Positions 1 through 7,365 of a DNA stretch of 26,465 nucleotides are shown here, one piece after another. Position 1 is the first letter of the stretch. Every line of letters begins with the position of its first letter. The notes beneath the pieces are model-generated. The model was given only the letters and a program-made list of their open reading frames with translations, made no database searches and was not told the DNA's origin. The position numbers and the translations under genes were made by a program. Source of the stretch: Kiritimatiellia bacterium. Its GTDB lineage: Bacteria; Verrucomicrobiota; Kiritimatiellia; RFP12; DVOR01. Where the stretch lies: assembly GCA_900771325.1 (NCBI GenBank), contig CAAGNN010000041.1:1-26465 (forward strand), in the 5' to 3' direction.

Positions 1-2
1 AT

Positions 3-521
3 GTCGGACGCTTGGAAGAGACCCAAAAGTGCGTCTCGCGCGTCATCGCCCTCTGGCGAGACCTCGCCCCGCGCTTCCCCGAGTGGTCGCTCGACATCGT
101 TGGCGATGGGCCGGACCGCGCCGCCTACGAAGCCCAGGCCGCCGACCTCCCGCGCGTCACCTTTCACGGCTTCCAGAAACCCGCGCCCTTCTACGCCCGC
201 GCCAGCCTCCTCCTGCTCACCTCCGACTTCGAGGGCTTCGGCCTCGTCATCGTAGAAGCACAAGCCGCCGGCTGCGTCCCTATCGTCCTCGGCTCCTACC
301 CCGCCGCCTACGACCTCGTCTTCGGCACCAACGGCATCGTCCTCGCGCCCCCCTTCCAGGTCAATGCCTTCGTGCGGGCTACCGCCGACCTGATGGCCCG
401 CCCCGACGTCTGCGCTCAAATGGCCGCCGAAGCCCGCCGCACCGCCGCCGACTTCTCCCCCGCCGCCATCGCCTCCCGCTGGGAGACCCTCTTCGCTACC
501 CTCCTCCACCCCCAAGCCTAA
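3..521 (+). CDS. Glycosyltransferase family 4 (GT-B), C-terminal part, truncated by the window edge
   Basis: This is the C-terminal Rossmann half of a GT-B glycosyltransferase, which would transfer a sugar from a nucleotide-sugar donor to a polysaccharide or lipid-linked acceptor at the inner face of the membrane. The frame is open from base 3 and begins VGRLEETQK, the usual start of this domain ('vGRl...K'). It continues with LDIVGDGPDR, VTFHGF and LLTSDFEGFGLVIVEAQAAG, where the EGFG...E segment is the donor-binding E-x7-E motif of the GT4 family. A TTG at 12 could be misread as a start, but conserved GT4 sequence lies before it, so the gene begins upstream of the window. The next gene starts 7 bases after the stop, suggesting one polysaccharide operon. 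The exact sugar and acceptor cannot be told. Confidence 0.9.
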   Translation, partial: VGRLEETQKCVSRVIALWRDLAPRFPEWSLDIVGDGPDRAAYEAQAADLPRVTFHGFQKPAPFYARASLLLLTSDFEGFGLVIVEAQAAGCVPIVLGSYPAAYDLVFGTNGIVLAPPFQVNAFVRATADLMARPDVCAQMAAEARRTAADFSPAAIASRWETLFATLLHPQA

Positions 522-528
522 CATTGCT

Positions 529-1332
529 ATGCCCTCAACCTCTCGCCCCCTCACCCTCCTGATGACGGCCACGATTTCGCCGAAAAACAACCCCGATGCG
601 CGCTTCGAGGTTGCCGAGCGGCGGCGGCAATACCTTGATGCCTTCGCCTTTTACCTCCAACACCTTGCCCGAGGCTCCTACGACCGTCTTCTCTTCTGCG
701 AAAACTCCGGTGATGACCTGGCAGATTTCCGCGCCCTAGTTCCCGCCAAGCTACGCGAGCGCGTCTATTTCCTCTGCGCGCCCCCCGAGATTTTTCCGGC
801 CTATCTGCGCAAGAGCAACGAATTTCTGCTCATCGACTACGCCTGCGACCATTGCCCGTGGTTGCGTGAACCCAGGGCCGCCTTCTTCAAGGTAACTGGT
901 CGCTACCGAACTCTCAACATTACAGCTCTCATCGGAGATGTTCGCCGGGCCGGCCCCGTTGATTTCTACTGCGACCAAAAGGACCACCGCCTCTATTCCC
1001 GCCTCGGCCTTCATTGGTGCCAGCAGAATGGCGAGATGCGCTACATCTTTATGAGCGTCAACTTCTGGCGCAAACACTTCTACGGCTATTTTACGCAACA
1101 CCCCGAATACCGCGCGGTCGAGGAAATCGTCTTTGATGTTGCCCACGCCCATTACAACGATCCCGCTTGCCGCTTCCGGTATCGACACGAAGCCCGTTTT
1201 CGCGGTTTTCAAGGCCAGCAGGCCGCCTTCCTTGGCATGCGCTTCTCTCCCACAATGGACTATCTCACCTCAGATATACGGTGGGGCCTCGCCGCATTCC
1301 TGCGCCGTCTCTTCCCCCGCTGGTGGTTCTAG
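529..1332 (+). CDS. Probable polysaccharide-cluster protein, glycosyltransferase-like
   Basis: A 267-residue protein that I do not firmly recognise. It starts TLLMTATISPKNNPDARF and contains LLFCENSGDD (about residues 54-63), EFLLIDYAC, then AAFFKVTGRYRTLNI (about residues 117-131). An 'ENSg.....fFKvTGRY' layout is what I recall from uncharacterised capsule or LPS glycosyltransferase-like proteins, so a role in surface polysaccharide synthesis is likely but not shown. There is no signal peptide or clear membrane span. It follows the glycosyltransferase by 7 bases with no room for its own promoter, so it is probably co-transcribed. Codon choice is slightly less GC-extreme than in its neighbour. 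A perfect hairpin at 1351-1370 follows the stop but lacks a T-run. Confidence 0.6.
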   Translation: MPSTSRPLTLLMTATISPKNNPDARFEVAERRRQYLDAFAFYLQHLARGSYDRLLFCENSGDDLADFRALVPAKLRERVYFLCAPPEIFPAYLRKSNEFLLIDYACDHCPWLREPRAAFFKVTGRYRTLNITALIGDVRRAGPVDFYCDQKDHRLYSRLGLHWCQQNGEMRYIFMSVNFWRKHFYGYFTQHPEYRAVEEIVFDVAHAHYNDPACRFRYRHEARFRGFQGQQAAFLGMRFSPTMDYLTSDIRWGLAAFLRRLFPRWWF

Positions 1333-1392
1333 CGGCAGAAAGGGAAGGCGCGGCCTGGCGGAGCAGGCCGAGGCACAACGCTGACCGCCTTG

Positions 1393-1696
1393 GCCGCCAG
1401 AGACGGCGAGCTGCAGAACCGGGCTCTCGGGGGGGGCTTAGGGGGCCACCCCCAACGGCCCATGCGGGGAGGCGCGGAGCGCATCCCCGCGCGTAGCTTG
1501 GTGTGCCAGGGGGCTCGCTGTGCTCGCGATGACAGTGAACGGTGAACGGTGAACGGTCAAAAGCCGACGTGCCCGGAGGGCGCGTGTTGACATAGCTCCT
1601 TCGCTTCGCTCGGACTTGGCCGGGGTGGAGCGCCCCGCGCTCCCGAGGTGCAGGGCGAGCAGCCCTGCCGAGGGGTGTGGGGGCGAGTTAGCCCCC
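1393..1696 (+). repeat. Modular intergenic hairpin repeat, copy 1 (interrupted)
   Basis: This aligns by eye with 4468-4695 in two blocks. Block one (1393-1508) includes a 27-nt near-perfect hairpin at 1464-1490 with arms GCGGGGA/TCCCCGC and an inner GCGC/GCGC. Block two (about 1621-1696) includes GGAGCGC-CCC-GCGCTCC at 1627-1643, GCAGGGC/GCCCTGC at 1650-1668 and GGGGGC/GCCCCC at 1679-1696. Between the blocks this copy carries about 110 extra bases, including the heptamer repeats, that copy 2 lacks or replaces. No protein is encoded. Confidence 0.75.
1535..1555 (+). repeat. Short tandem heptamer (GTGAACG)x3
   Basis: Three exact tandem copies of GTGAACG lie inside the interrupted hairpin element. 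A related heptamer array on the other strand sense lies at 12617-12644. Such heptanucleotide repeats (STRR type) are scattered in intergenic regions of several bacterial groups. Confidence 0.8.
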
Positions 1697-1733
1697 AGGT
1701 GCCCCCGACTGCGAGCGAAGCGATTCGCACTTG

Positions 1734-1742
1734 TGCTATACT
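1734..1742 (+). promoter_or_regulatory. Extended -10 promoter for the DUF2157-like gene
   Basis: TG-C-TATACT is a perfect extended -10 (TGnTATAAT type). No good -35 is present 16-18 bases upstream, as expected when the TGn motif carries recognition. Transcription would start near 1749, giving a leader of about 54 bases before the ATG at 1803. Confidence 0.55.
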
Positions 1743-1802
1743 CCCCTGCGTCTGGCCGGAGAGTGGCCGGAGTTGATTTACGCTTACAAGAAGGACCCAC
1801 CG

Positions 1803-3032
1803 ATGACGACTCCCATCTCTTCTTCAACGAAGCCTCCGCTGCGAAGCCTCTTTTGGTTTGGCTGTGGCGGCGGCGCGCTGATTGTTGGCGGCATTATTGC
1901 CGTGCTCGCAGCCAACTGGAAGGAGATTTCCTTCCCCCTCCAAGTGGCGATCGCCCTGCTTCCGCTGGCCACCGCGCTCGTGCTCTACGCCCTCGCGCTG
2001 CGCCGCAGTCCCCTCTCCCGAGAGGTCGACGAGGTGCTTGGGATCCTCTGGGGCGGCGGCGTGCTCTGCGCCACGGCGCTTTTGGGGCGCGTCCTGCAGC
2101 TGAGTTCCTCGAGCTTTGCCTTCTGCGCCACGGTCACGCTGCTGCTGGCACCGGTGGTGCTGGCCCTGCGCGCAACGAGCGCCTGGATGGCCTTCGCCGG
2201 CTTCGCCCTCGGGTCGGCCCTCGCGCTCTTCCTGGAAGGCCTGCCCGGCTGCGACTGCTTCGCCCAAGAGTCGCTTGCCTCCCTCCTCGCCGGGCAAGCG
2301 ATCTGCCTGGCCGCCCTGGCGCTGGTGGCGTGGCGCCTCGCACCGCGTTGGCGCGAGACCGGCGCCAAGGCCAAGACCGAACGCACCCTAGCGGCCTGCT
2401 TCCTCTGCGCCTACGCCTGCCTCACCACGGGGTTACTCCTCAGTTTATCCGGCAACGCGCACCCGGCCGACCTCTCCTTCCCGGCGTACAAGTTCTTCCC
2501 TCTCGCACTGCCCCTCTGCGTGGGGCTCTGGGTAGAGCGGGGCCAACGAAGCCAATCACGCGCGTTGACCACGCTCGGAGGGGTCTTGCTTTTGCTCTTT
2601 GGGGTCTGGTTCCTCGCAGTCGGGCAAGAGTTCCGCACCTATGCCGATATGTCCAGCCTCCTTGCGGTGGGGCTCTATGCACTTGGCAGTGTCGCACTAC
2701 TCGTGCTGTGCAAGAACCGCGTGGGCGCCTTCCCTATCTGCGTCCTGCCAATGGCCTTGGCGGGACATCTGGGGGCGGAGCCCTTGGTACCCCTGGCGCT
2801 GCAGTTGGTCGTGGCCATCGGCGGCATCGCCGTGGCGCTCATCTATGCCTCGCGGACCTTGGCCAACCTCTCGCTGGGCTACTTGATCTTGGCCGTCTGG
2901 GTGGGCTTTGTGGCGCTCGATAGCAGCCTGATGGCCCGCGGGCTCATCTTCATCTGCGGCGGCCTCCTCCTCCTCGTCCTCAACCTGCTCTTTGCCAAGT
3001 TCACCCGCAACCGGGAGGTGCCCCATGCCTAA
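1803..3032 (+). CDS. DUF2157-like polytopic membrane protein
   Basis: A 409-residue integral membrane protein with about ten or more hydrophobic segments filling most of its length. Near the N-terminus, LFWFGCGGGALIVGGIIAVLAANWKEI matches the usual DUF2157 opening (hydrophobic helix ending in 'aANW..i'). DUF2157 proteins have no established activity. The start chosen is the ATG at 1803, preceded by an AAGGA ribosome site. An in-frame TTG at 1731 would place the start inside the -10 box and is unlikely. The next gene overlaps the stop by 8 bases and is GDYXXLXY-like, the family that typically accompanies or is fused to DUF2157, which supports both calls. The two probably form one membrane complex. 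Confidence 0.75.
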   Translation: MTTPISSSTKPPLRSLFWFGCGGGALIVGGIIAVLAANWKEISFPLQVAIALLPLATALVLYALALRRSPLSREVDEVLGILWGGGVLCATALLGRVLQLSSSSFAFCATVTLLLAPVVLALRATSAWMAFAGFALGSALALFLEGLPGCDCFAQESLASLLAGQAICLAALALVAWRLAPRWRETGAKAKTERTLAACFLCAYACLTTGLLLSLSGNAHPADLSFPAYKFFPLALPLCVGLWVERGQRSQSRALTTLGGVLLLLFGVWFLAVGQEFRTYADMSSLLAVGLYALGSVALLVLCKNRVGAFPICVLPMALAGHLGAEPLVPLALQLVVAIGGIAVALIYASRTLANLSLGYLILAVWVGFVALDSSLMARGLIFICGGLLLLVLNLLFAKFTRNREVPHA

Positions 3033-4467
3033 CTTCCCCTGCCGCAAGCTCCTCATCGCCCTGGGAATTGCCCTCCAAGTGGCCGTCCCGGCGTGGCTCA
3101 TCGTCAAGCGCGCGTGCGTCCTCACCTATGGCGAGCGCCACCTCATCGAAGTGACCGTCCAAGACCCGCGCGACCTCTGGATGGGCCACTGGGTCCGCCT
3201 CTCGCCCGTCGGCTCGCTCCCCGAGCCCCTCGACACGCTTCCCGACCGGAAGTTCCTGCGCTACTACTGCGACCAACGCTACGCCCTGACCATCGAGGAC
3301 TACCTGCGCGACCGCCTCCGCGTCGCCACCCTCGACGTCCGCCTCTGGCGCGGCACCGCCTTGGCCGCCGGCCTGACCATCAAGGGCCTCCCGGCCTACG
3401 CCTTCATCGATCAGCAGAACGCCGCCCAAGCGTCTGAGCGCCCTCGCCCCCGCTGTCGCTTCGCCAAGCCCTTCTTCCCTTATACGCTCTTCCAGCAGAT
3501 CGACTCGGACTACCTCTCGGCCATTGCCGACGCCTTTAACGCCCCCATCACCCTGCCCATCGACCGCGAACTGCTCGACCATACCCTCGTCCGGAAGTGC
3601 CTTCTCCCCCCCGAGCGCGCCCCCTTCCTGCCCCCCAAGGCACGCAACGCACGCGAAAGGGCGTGGAACAACATCCGCTGGGACTTCCATCTCTTGGGCT
3701 CCGAGGTGGCCCCCCTCGTCGAGCTTCCGCCAATCGCCGACCTCGGCCCCGCCTTCCCGGATGGCCTCACGGCCGTCTGCAAACTTCTCGTTGAGGAGTT
3801 CAAGGTCGACTTCCTGCTCTCGCCCCCAGCGGGCGTCTCGGCCCTGCAAGTCCAGGACACCCTGGCCAAAGCCGTCCCCAACTGCACCTGGCTCCTCCCC
3901 TGCGCCGGCCCCCTCCCCGAAGGCCTCTCCCCCGAGCGCCTCATCCTCATCTGTTCGCCCGACGCCCCGCCGCCCGCGCGCTTCACCTGGTTCGCCCGGA
4001 CCCCTTACCCGTGCGGCGAGCTGCCCCCCGGCGCCAAAGGCTGGTTCATCGAGGCCTCCCCCTTCCAGCTGCCGCCGCCCCCGGCCGACCCCGCCGCCCT
4101 GCTCGCCGAAGCCAAGGCCGACCCCGAAACGCTCGCCAACACCGAGGCCTGCAATCAGTTCATCGAAGCCTTCGCTGCCCTCGCCAACGCGCGCTACGCC
4201 CAAACCCAAGACCCCCGCCTGGCCGCGTGCTTCGACGAGCTCCTCCTCTACCACTCCTGGCGCACCTGCGATGCGCTCTACAACGCCGTCCGCGCCCCCG
4301 AAGCCTACGGCCAAGCCCTCGACTTCATCCGCGCCCAACAATCCTCAGGCGCACTCCTGCCCCTCGGCGGCGGCCTCAACGCCCAGCCCAACGCCAAACC
4401 CGCCCCCACCCGCAAGCGCGACTTCGCGCGCCTCCTCTCCCTCGCCGAAGAACTCCTCACCCCCTAA
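3025..4467 (+). CDS. GDYXXLXY-like membrane-anchored protein with a long extra C-terminal region
   Basis: A 480-residue protein with a single N-terminal membrane anchor (about residues 8-27) and the bulk probably outside the cytoplasm. The segment VTVQDPRDLWMGHWVRLSP (about residues 43-61) occupies the place of the GDYxxLxY signature ('DPRDp..GDYV.L.Y'). Here it reads GHWVRLSP, so three of the four named residues are changed. It is followed by FLRYYCDQRYAL and then some 380 residues, rich in Pro and Ala, that I cannot assign. GDYXXLXY proteins are usually under 200 residues, so this one is strongly extended. Its start ATGCCTAA overlaps the stop of the DUF2157-like gene, and GGGAGGTG lies 5 bases upstream, indicating translational coupling. 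Function is unknown. Confidence 0.65.
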   Translation: MPNFPCRKLLIALGIALQVAVPAWLIVKRACVLTYGERHLIEVTVQDPRDLWMGHWVRLSPVGSLPEPLDTLPDRKFLRYYCDQRYALTIEDYLRDRLRVATLDVRLWRGTALAAGLTIKGLPAYAFIDQQNAAQASERPRPRCRFAKPFFPYTLFQQIDSDYLSAIADAFNAPITLPIDRELLDHTLVRKCLLPPERAPFLPPKARNARERAWNNIRWDFHLLGSEVAPLVELPPIADLGPAFPDGLTAVCKLLVEEFKVDFLLSPPAGVSALQVQDTLAKAVPNCTWLLPCAGPLPEGLSPERLILICSPDAPPPARFTWFARTPYPCGELPPGAKGWFIEASPFQLPPPPADPAALLAEAKADPETLANTEACNQFIEAFAALANARYAQTQDPRLAACFDELLLYHSWRTCDALYNAVRAPEAYGQALDFIRAQQSSGALLPLGGGLNAQPNAKPAPTRKRDFARLLSLAEELLTP

Positions 4468-4695
4468 GCCGCCGGGACGGCGGCCTGCAAAACCAGCGAC
4501 GCGGGGGCTTTGGGGCAGTGCCTCCAACGGCCCTTGCGGGGAGGCGCGGAGCGCATCCCCGCTGCGCAGCCTGGTGTGCCACCGCCGTGCCTAATGAGCG
4601 AGTGCGCGCAGCGCGCTCGCGACGGGGTGGAGCGCACCGCGCTCCCGAGGTGCAGGGCGAGCCAGCCCTGCGCGGGGTGTGGGGCAAGGCCCCAC
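4468..4695 (+). repeat. Modular intergenic hairpin repeat, copy 2
   Basis: This fills the gap between two genes. Successive perfect or near-perfect hairpins lie at 4468-4484 (GCCGCC/GGCGGC), 4536-4562 (GCGGGGA/TCCCCGC), 4629-4645 (GGAGCGC-ACC-GCGCTCC), 4652-4671 (GCAGGGC/GCCCTGC) and 4679-4695 (GTGGGGC-AAG-GCCCCAC). The same modules occur in the same order in copy 1. Where the copies differ, as in the last hairpin, both arms differ together, so pairing is kept. There is no T-run, so it is not a plain terminator. Confidence 0.75.
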
Positions 4696-4725
4696 TGCGG
4701 GGGTGGTGAAGTTTTCCTGGAGGTG

Positions 4726-4734
4726 TGATATACT
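4726..4734 (+). promoter_or_regulatory. Extended -10 promoter giving a probable leaderless mRNA
   Basis: TG-A-TATACT ends 7 bases before the ATG at 4742, so transcription should begin at or within a base of the start codon. GGAGGT at 4719-4724 is too far upstream (17 bases) and lies before the promoter, so it cannot act as a ribosome site. Confidence 0.55.
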
Positions 4735-4741
4735 GGCAAGT

Positions 4742-5218
4742 ATGAGAGTTTACTTAGTTCGGCACGGAGCGTATGGTTGGGAGTTTGACGGGGAGCGTGG
4801 GCCGCGGTTGGCCCGCGAGGGCTGGGCGCAGGCGCGCGCGGCGGGGGCGTATTTGGCGCAGTTAGAGGCGCGGCCGGAGGCGGCGTTGGTGAGCCCGTAT
4901 GTGCGTTCGCAGGAGACGGCGGCGGGGATTTTGGAGGTGTTGGAGCGGGAGGCGGTCGAGCGGGTGGAGGCGTTGTCGCTCTTGCCGGAGGGGGAAGAGG
5001 GAGAGACAGAAGTGTTGCTCAAGGCGTGGGCAGAGGCGGGGACAGCGGAGCTGTTGGTGGTTGGGCACATGGGGAGCATTGGACGGTTGGCGCGGCGGTT
5101 GGATCCGCTGGCGCCGGGGAGTTTTGGTTTGTGCACCGTGGCGGTCTTTGAAGGCGACGGGGTGCGTTGGCAGTTGACTGCGGTTGCAGATTGCGGAAGG
5201 ACGAAGACGGATGAGTAA
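4742..5218 (+). CDS. Histidine phosphatase family protein, SixA-like
   Basis: A 158-residue phosphoglycerate-mutase-fold phosphatase, predicted cytoplasmic. MRVYLVRHG at the very N-terminus supplies the catalytic RHG (His8). ALVSPYVRSQETA (about residues 48-60) is the second Arg-containing motif, and LLVVGHMGSI supplies the second histidine near residue 109. SixA enzymes dephosphorylate phosphohistidine on proteins, while related small enzymes act on phosphorylated metabolites, so the substrate is open. The ATG at 4742 was chosen because family members begin within one or two residues of this motif. An in-frame start at 4679 would add non-conserved sequence encoded by the hairpin repeat. The gene overlaps the downstream transporter by 8 bases (ATGAGTAA). 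Confidence 0.88.
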   Translation: MRVYLVRHGAYGWEFDGERGPRLAREGWAQARAAGAYLAQLEARPEAALVSPYVRSQETAAGILEVLEREAVERVEALSLLPEGEEGETEVLLKAWAEAGTAELLVVGHMGSIGRLARRLDPLAPGSFGLCTVAVFEGDGVRWQLTAVADCGRTKTDE

Positions 5219-6635
5219 TCAGACAGAAAAGAAGCGTGAGTCGTTGGCCTCGAGTTTGGGCTTTCTCTTGGTGTCGGCCGGGTGTGCAGTGGGGTTGGGG
5301 AATGTGTGGCGCTTCCCGTATATCGTCGGGCGCAATGGCGGGGCGCTCTTTGTGCTGCTCTATATTGCCTTCCTGTTGGTCTTTGGTCTGCCGATGATGA
5401 CGGTGGAGTTTGCGGTGGGGCGGGCGGCGCAGCGGTCGCTCGCCACGGCTTATCCGCTCCTGACGCCGCGGCCGGGGATTTACCGCGCGATTGCGCCGGT
5501 GCAGGTGGCGGGGAATTGGCTGCTGATGATGTTCTACACCACGGTGGCCGGCTGGATGTTGGCCTATCCGGTGGCGATCCTGAGCGGGTGGTTCGACTTT
5601 GCCCAGCCGGAGGCCTTCTTTGGTCAGTTCCTGGCCTCGCCCTCGGCGCAGCTCTTCTGGATGGGGGTGGTGTGCCTGGTGGGCTTCGGAGTCTGCGCGC
5701 TGGGGCTCGAGAAGGGGGTCGAGAGTGTGACGAAGAAGATGATGGCCGCGCTCTTCCTGATCTTGGTGGGGCTGGGGATCTACGTTTGCTGTCTGCCGGG
5801 GGCGGGCGCGGGCGTGGCCTACTATCTGAAGCCCTCGCTAGCGGTGCTGCAGGAGCGCTCGCTCATCAAGGTGCTGCTCGACGCGCTCGGGCAGAGCTTC
5901 TTTACCCTGTCGCTGGGCATCGGATCGATGGCCATCTTCGGGAGCTACACCTCGCGGCGCTACACGCTAGGCGGGGAGTCGGCCAAGATTATCGGCATTG
6001 ACACGGTGGTGGCGCTGCTCTCGGGGTTGGTCATCTTCCCAGCGTGCTTCGCCTTCGGGACGCAGCCGGATGCCGGGCCCTCGCTCATCTTCATTACCCT
6101 GCCGAAGGTCTTTGCCCAGATGGGGCGGATTGGCGTCTGGGTGGGGGCAATCTTCTTCGTCTTCCTGGGGCTAGCGGCGTTGACGACGGTCATCACCGTC
6201 TTTGAGAACATCGTGGCGATGACAATGGAGCGGCGGCAGTGCACGCGCCATCGGGCCATCCGCCGGAATGCGCCGTTACTCTTTCTGCTCTCGGTGCCGT
6301 GCGCATTGGGCTTTGGGGTGCTCTCCTTCATCAAGCCGTTGGGCGAAGGGAGCGGGATCCTGGATCTCGAGGACTTCCTGGTCTCGAACCTGGCGCTGCC
6401 GTTGGGGTCGCTGGCGATTCTTATCTTCTGCGTGAGCCGGCGCTACTGGGGGTGGACAAACTTCCTGAAGGAGGCGAATGCCGGCAGTGGCCTCAAGCTG
6501 CCCGAGGGGATGCGTTGGTATATGGCCTACCTGTTGCCGACGGTGATGCTCTTTGTCTTTGCCGCCTCGCTCCTGGATAAGTTCGGCTGGCTCGATCCGC
6601 TCCTGGCCTGGACCAAGGGGCTCCTGGGCGCATAG
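5211..6635 (+). CDS. Sodium:neurotransmitter symporter (NSS/SNF) family transporter
   Basis: A 474-residue inner-membrane transporter coupling Na+ influx to uptake of an amino acid or related solute. The diagnostic stretch GCAVGLGNVWRFPY lies at residues 24-37 (unwound TM1 forming the Na+ and substrate sites), followed by NGGALFVLLY and GLPMMTVEFAVGR. The rest shows the hydrophobic segments expected of a bacterial NSS protein of LeuT/MhsT/Tyt1 size. The start overlaps the phosphatase stop, with GGAAGG upstream, so the pair is likely translationally coupled. The substrate cannot be read from the sequence; bacterial members mostly carry hydrophobic or aromatic amino acids. Confidence 0.95.
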   Translation: MSNQTEKKRESLASSLGFLLVSAGCAVGLGNVWRFPYIVGRNGGALFVLLYIAFLLVFGLPMMTVEFAVGRAAQRSLATAYPLLTPRPGIYRAIAPVQVAGNWLLMMFYTTVAGWMLAYPVAILSGWFDFAQPEAFFGQFLASPSAQLFWMGVVCLVGFGVCALGLEKGVESVTKKMMAALFLILVGLGIYVCCLPGAGAGVAYYLKPSLAVLQERSLIKVLLDALGQSFFTLSLGIGSMAIFGSYTSRRYTLGGESAKIIGIDTVVALLSGLVIFPACFAFGTQPDAGPSLIFITLPKVFAQMGRIGVWVGAIFFVFLGLAALTTVITVFENIVAMTMERRQCTRHRAIRRNAPLLFLLSVPCALGFGVLSFIKPLGEGSGILDLEDFLVSNLALPLGSLAILIFCVSRRYWGWTNFLKEANAGSGLKLPEGMRWYMAYLLPTVMLFVFAASLLDKFGWLDPLLAWTKGLLGA

Positions 6636-6647
6636 CCCGCCGGCTTC

Positions 6648-6656
6648 TGCTACAAT
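6648..6656 (+). promoter_or_regulatory. Extended -10 promoter close to the TrkA-like start
   Basis: TG-C-TACAAT ends 10 bases before the ATG at 6667. Initiation 6-7 bases downstream would leave a leader of about 4 bases, with no room for a Shine-Dalgarno site, so the mRNA would be effectively leaderless. No convincing -35 is present. Confidence 0.5.
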
Positions 6657-6666
6657 AGGGCGCGTT

Positions 6667-7338
6667 ATGACGAAACGAATTGGCATTATCGGCTCGGGCC
6701 GCTTCGGCGATGCGCTGGTGCAGGCCTTGGCCTCGCAGGGCGCGGAGATCATCTTGATGGATGCCGACCGCCGGAAGATCCAGGAGCTCTCCGACTACGT
6801 CACCAAGGCCGTTGAGGGCGACGCCACGAATATCCACGCCTTGGAAGAGGCCGGCTTCGCCTCCTGCGACACGGTGGTCGTGGCCATTGGCGAGAACATC
6901 GAGGGCAGCGTGATGGCCACGGTCAACTGCAAGGACCTGGGCGTGCGCACCGTGGTGGCCAAGGCCTCCACCGAGGTCCACGGCCGCGTCCTGCGCCGCG
7001 TGGGGGCCGATGTGGTCATCTTCCCGAACCGAGACCGCGCCCAGCGCCTGGCGCGCAGTCTGATGACCACCAGCCAGGTGGAACTCTTTGAGATTGCCGA
7101 TGGCCTCTGCGCCGCCGAGGTCCCCACTCCCGAGGCCGTGGCCGACAAGACCCTGGCCGAGGCCGACATCCGCCGGGTCTTCGACATCACCGTCCTGGCC
7201 GTGCGGCGGCTGGACGACGCCGACCCGGCCGCCCCCCGTCAGCTGCTCATCCCCAAGGCCGACACCCTCATCCGCAGCGACGACCGGCTGCTCATCTTCG
7301 GCACCTCCGAGCAGATCGACGCCTTCGCCCAAGCCTGA
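6667..7338 (+). CDS. TrkA/KtrA-type RCK potassium-transport regulatory protein
   Basis: A 223-residue cytoplasmic protein of the TrkA family. Residues 4-15 (RIGIIGSGRFGD) form the GxGxxG dinucleotide loop. LMDADRRKI ends strand two with the acidic residue typical of NAD(H) binding. TKAVEGDATN and TVVVAIGENIEGSVMATVNCKDLG complete the RCK_N Rossmann domain. From about residue 140 the RCK_C (TrkA_C) domain runs to the end (FDITVLAVRR, LLIPKADTLIRSDDRLLIFG). Such proteins gate KtrB or TrkH K+ channels in response to nucleotides. A single RCK pair, as here, is KtrA-like; TrkA has two. No KtrB/TrkH partner lies in the window. The gene follows the NSS symporter by 31 bases but has its own -10. Confidence 0.9.
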   Translation: MTKRIGIIGSGRFGDALVQALASQGAEIILMDADRRKIQELSDYVTKAVEGDATNIHALEEAGFASCDTVVVAIGENIEGSVMATVNCKDLGVRTVVAKASTEVHGRVLRRVGADVVIFPNRDRAQRLARSLMTTSQVELFEIADGLCAAEVPTPEAVADKTLAEADIRRVFDITVLAVRRLDDADPAAPRQLLIPKADTLIRSDDRLLIFGTSEQIDAFAQA

Positions 7339-7353
7339 CCGCAATCCCCCACC

Positions 7354-7359
7354 AGGAGG
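7354..7359 (+). promoter_or_regulatory. Strong ribosome binding site of the GNAT gene
   Basis: A perfect AGGAGG six bases before the ATG at 7366 fixes the start. It contrasts with the leaderless-looking gene just upstream. Confidence 0.8.
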
Positions 7360-7365
7360 CACCTT

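Larger units (their letters stand above)
1333..1802. other. Gene-free intergenic stretch built of hairpins
   Basis: I see no convincing coding sequence here. The stretch holds a perfect 7-bp hairpin at 1351-1370 (arms CGGCCTG/CAGGCCG), copy 1 of a modular hairpin repeat (about 1393-1696), a triple heptamer repeat at 1535-1555 and an extended -10 promoter at 1734-1742. An open frame runs through part of it, from about 1616, but it has no ribosome site and is low-complexity Arg/Ala/Gly sequence. Confidence 0.7.

Noticed and set aside
1731..1802. Start of the DUF2157-like gene at TTG 1731
   Set aside because: It would fall within the -10 promoter region and adds non-conserved residues; ATG 1803 has a ribosome site.
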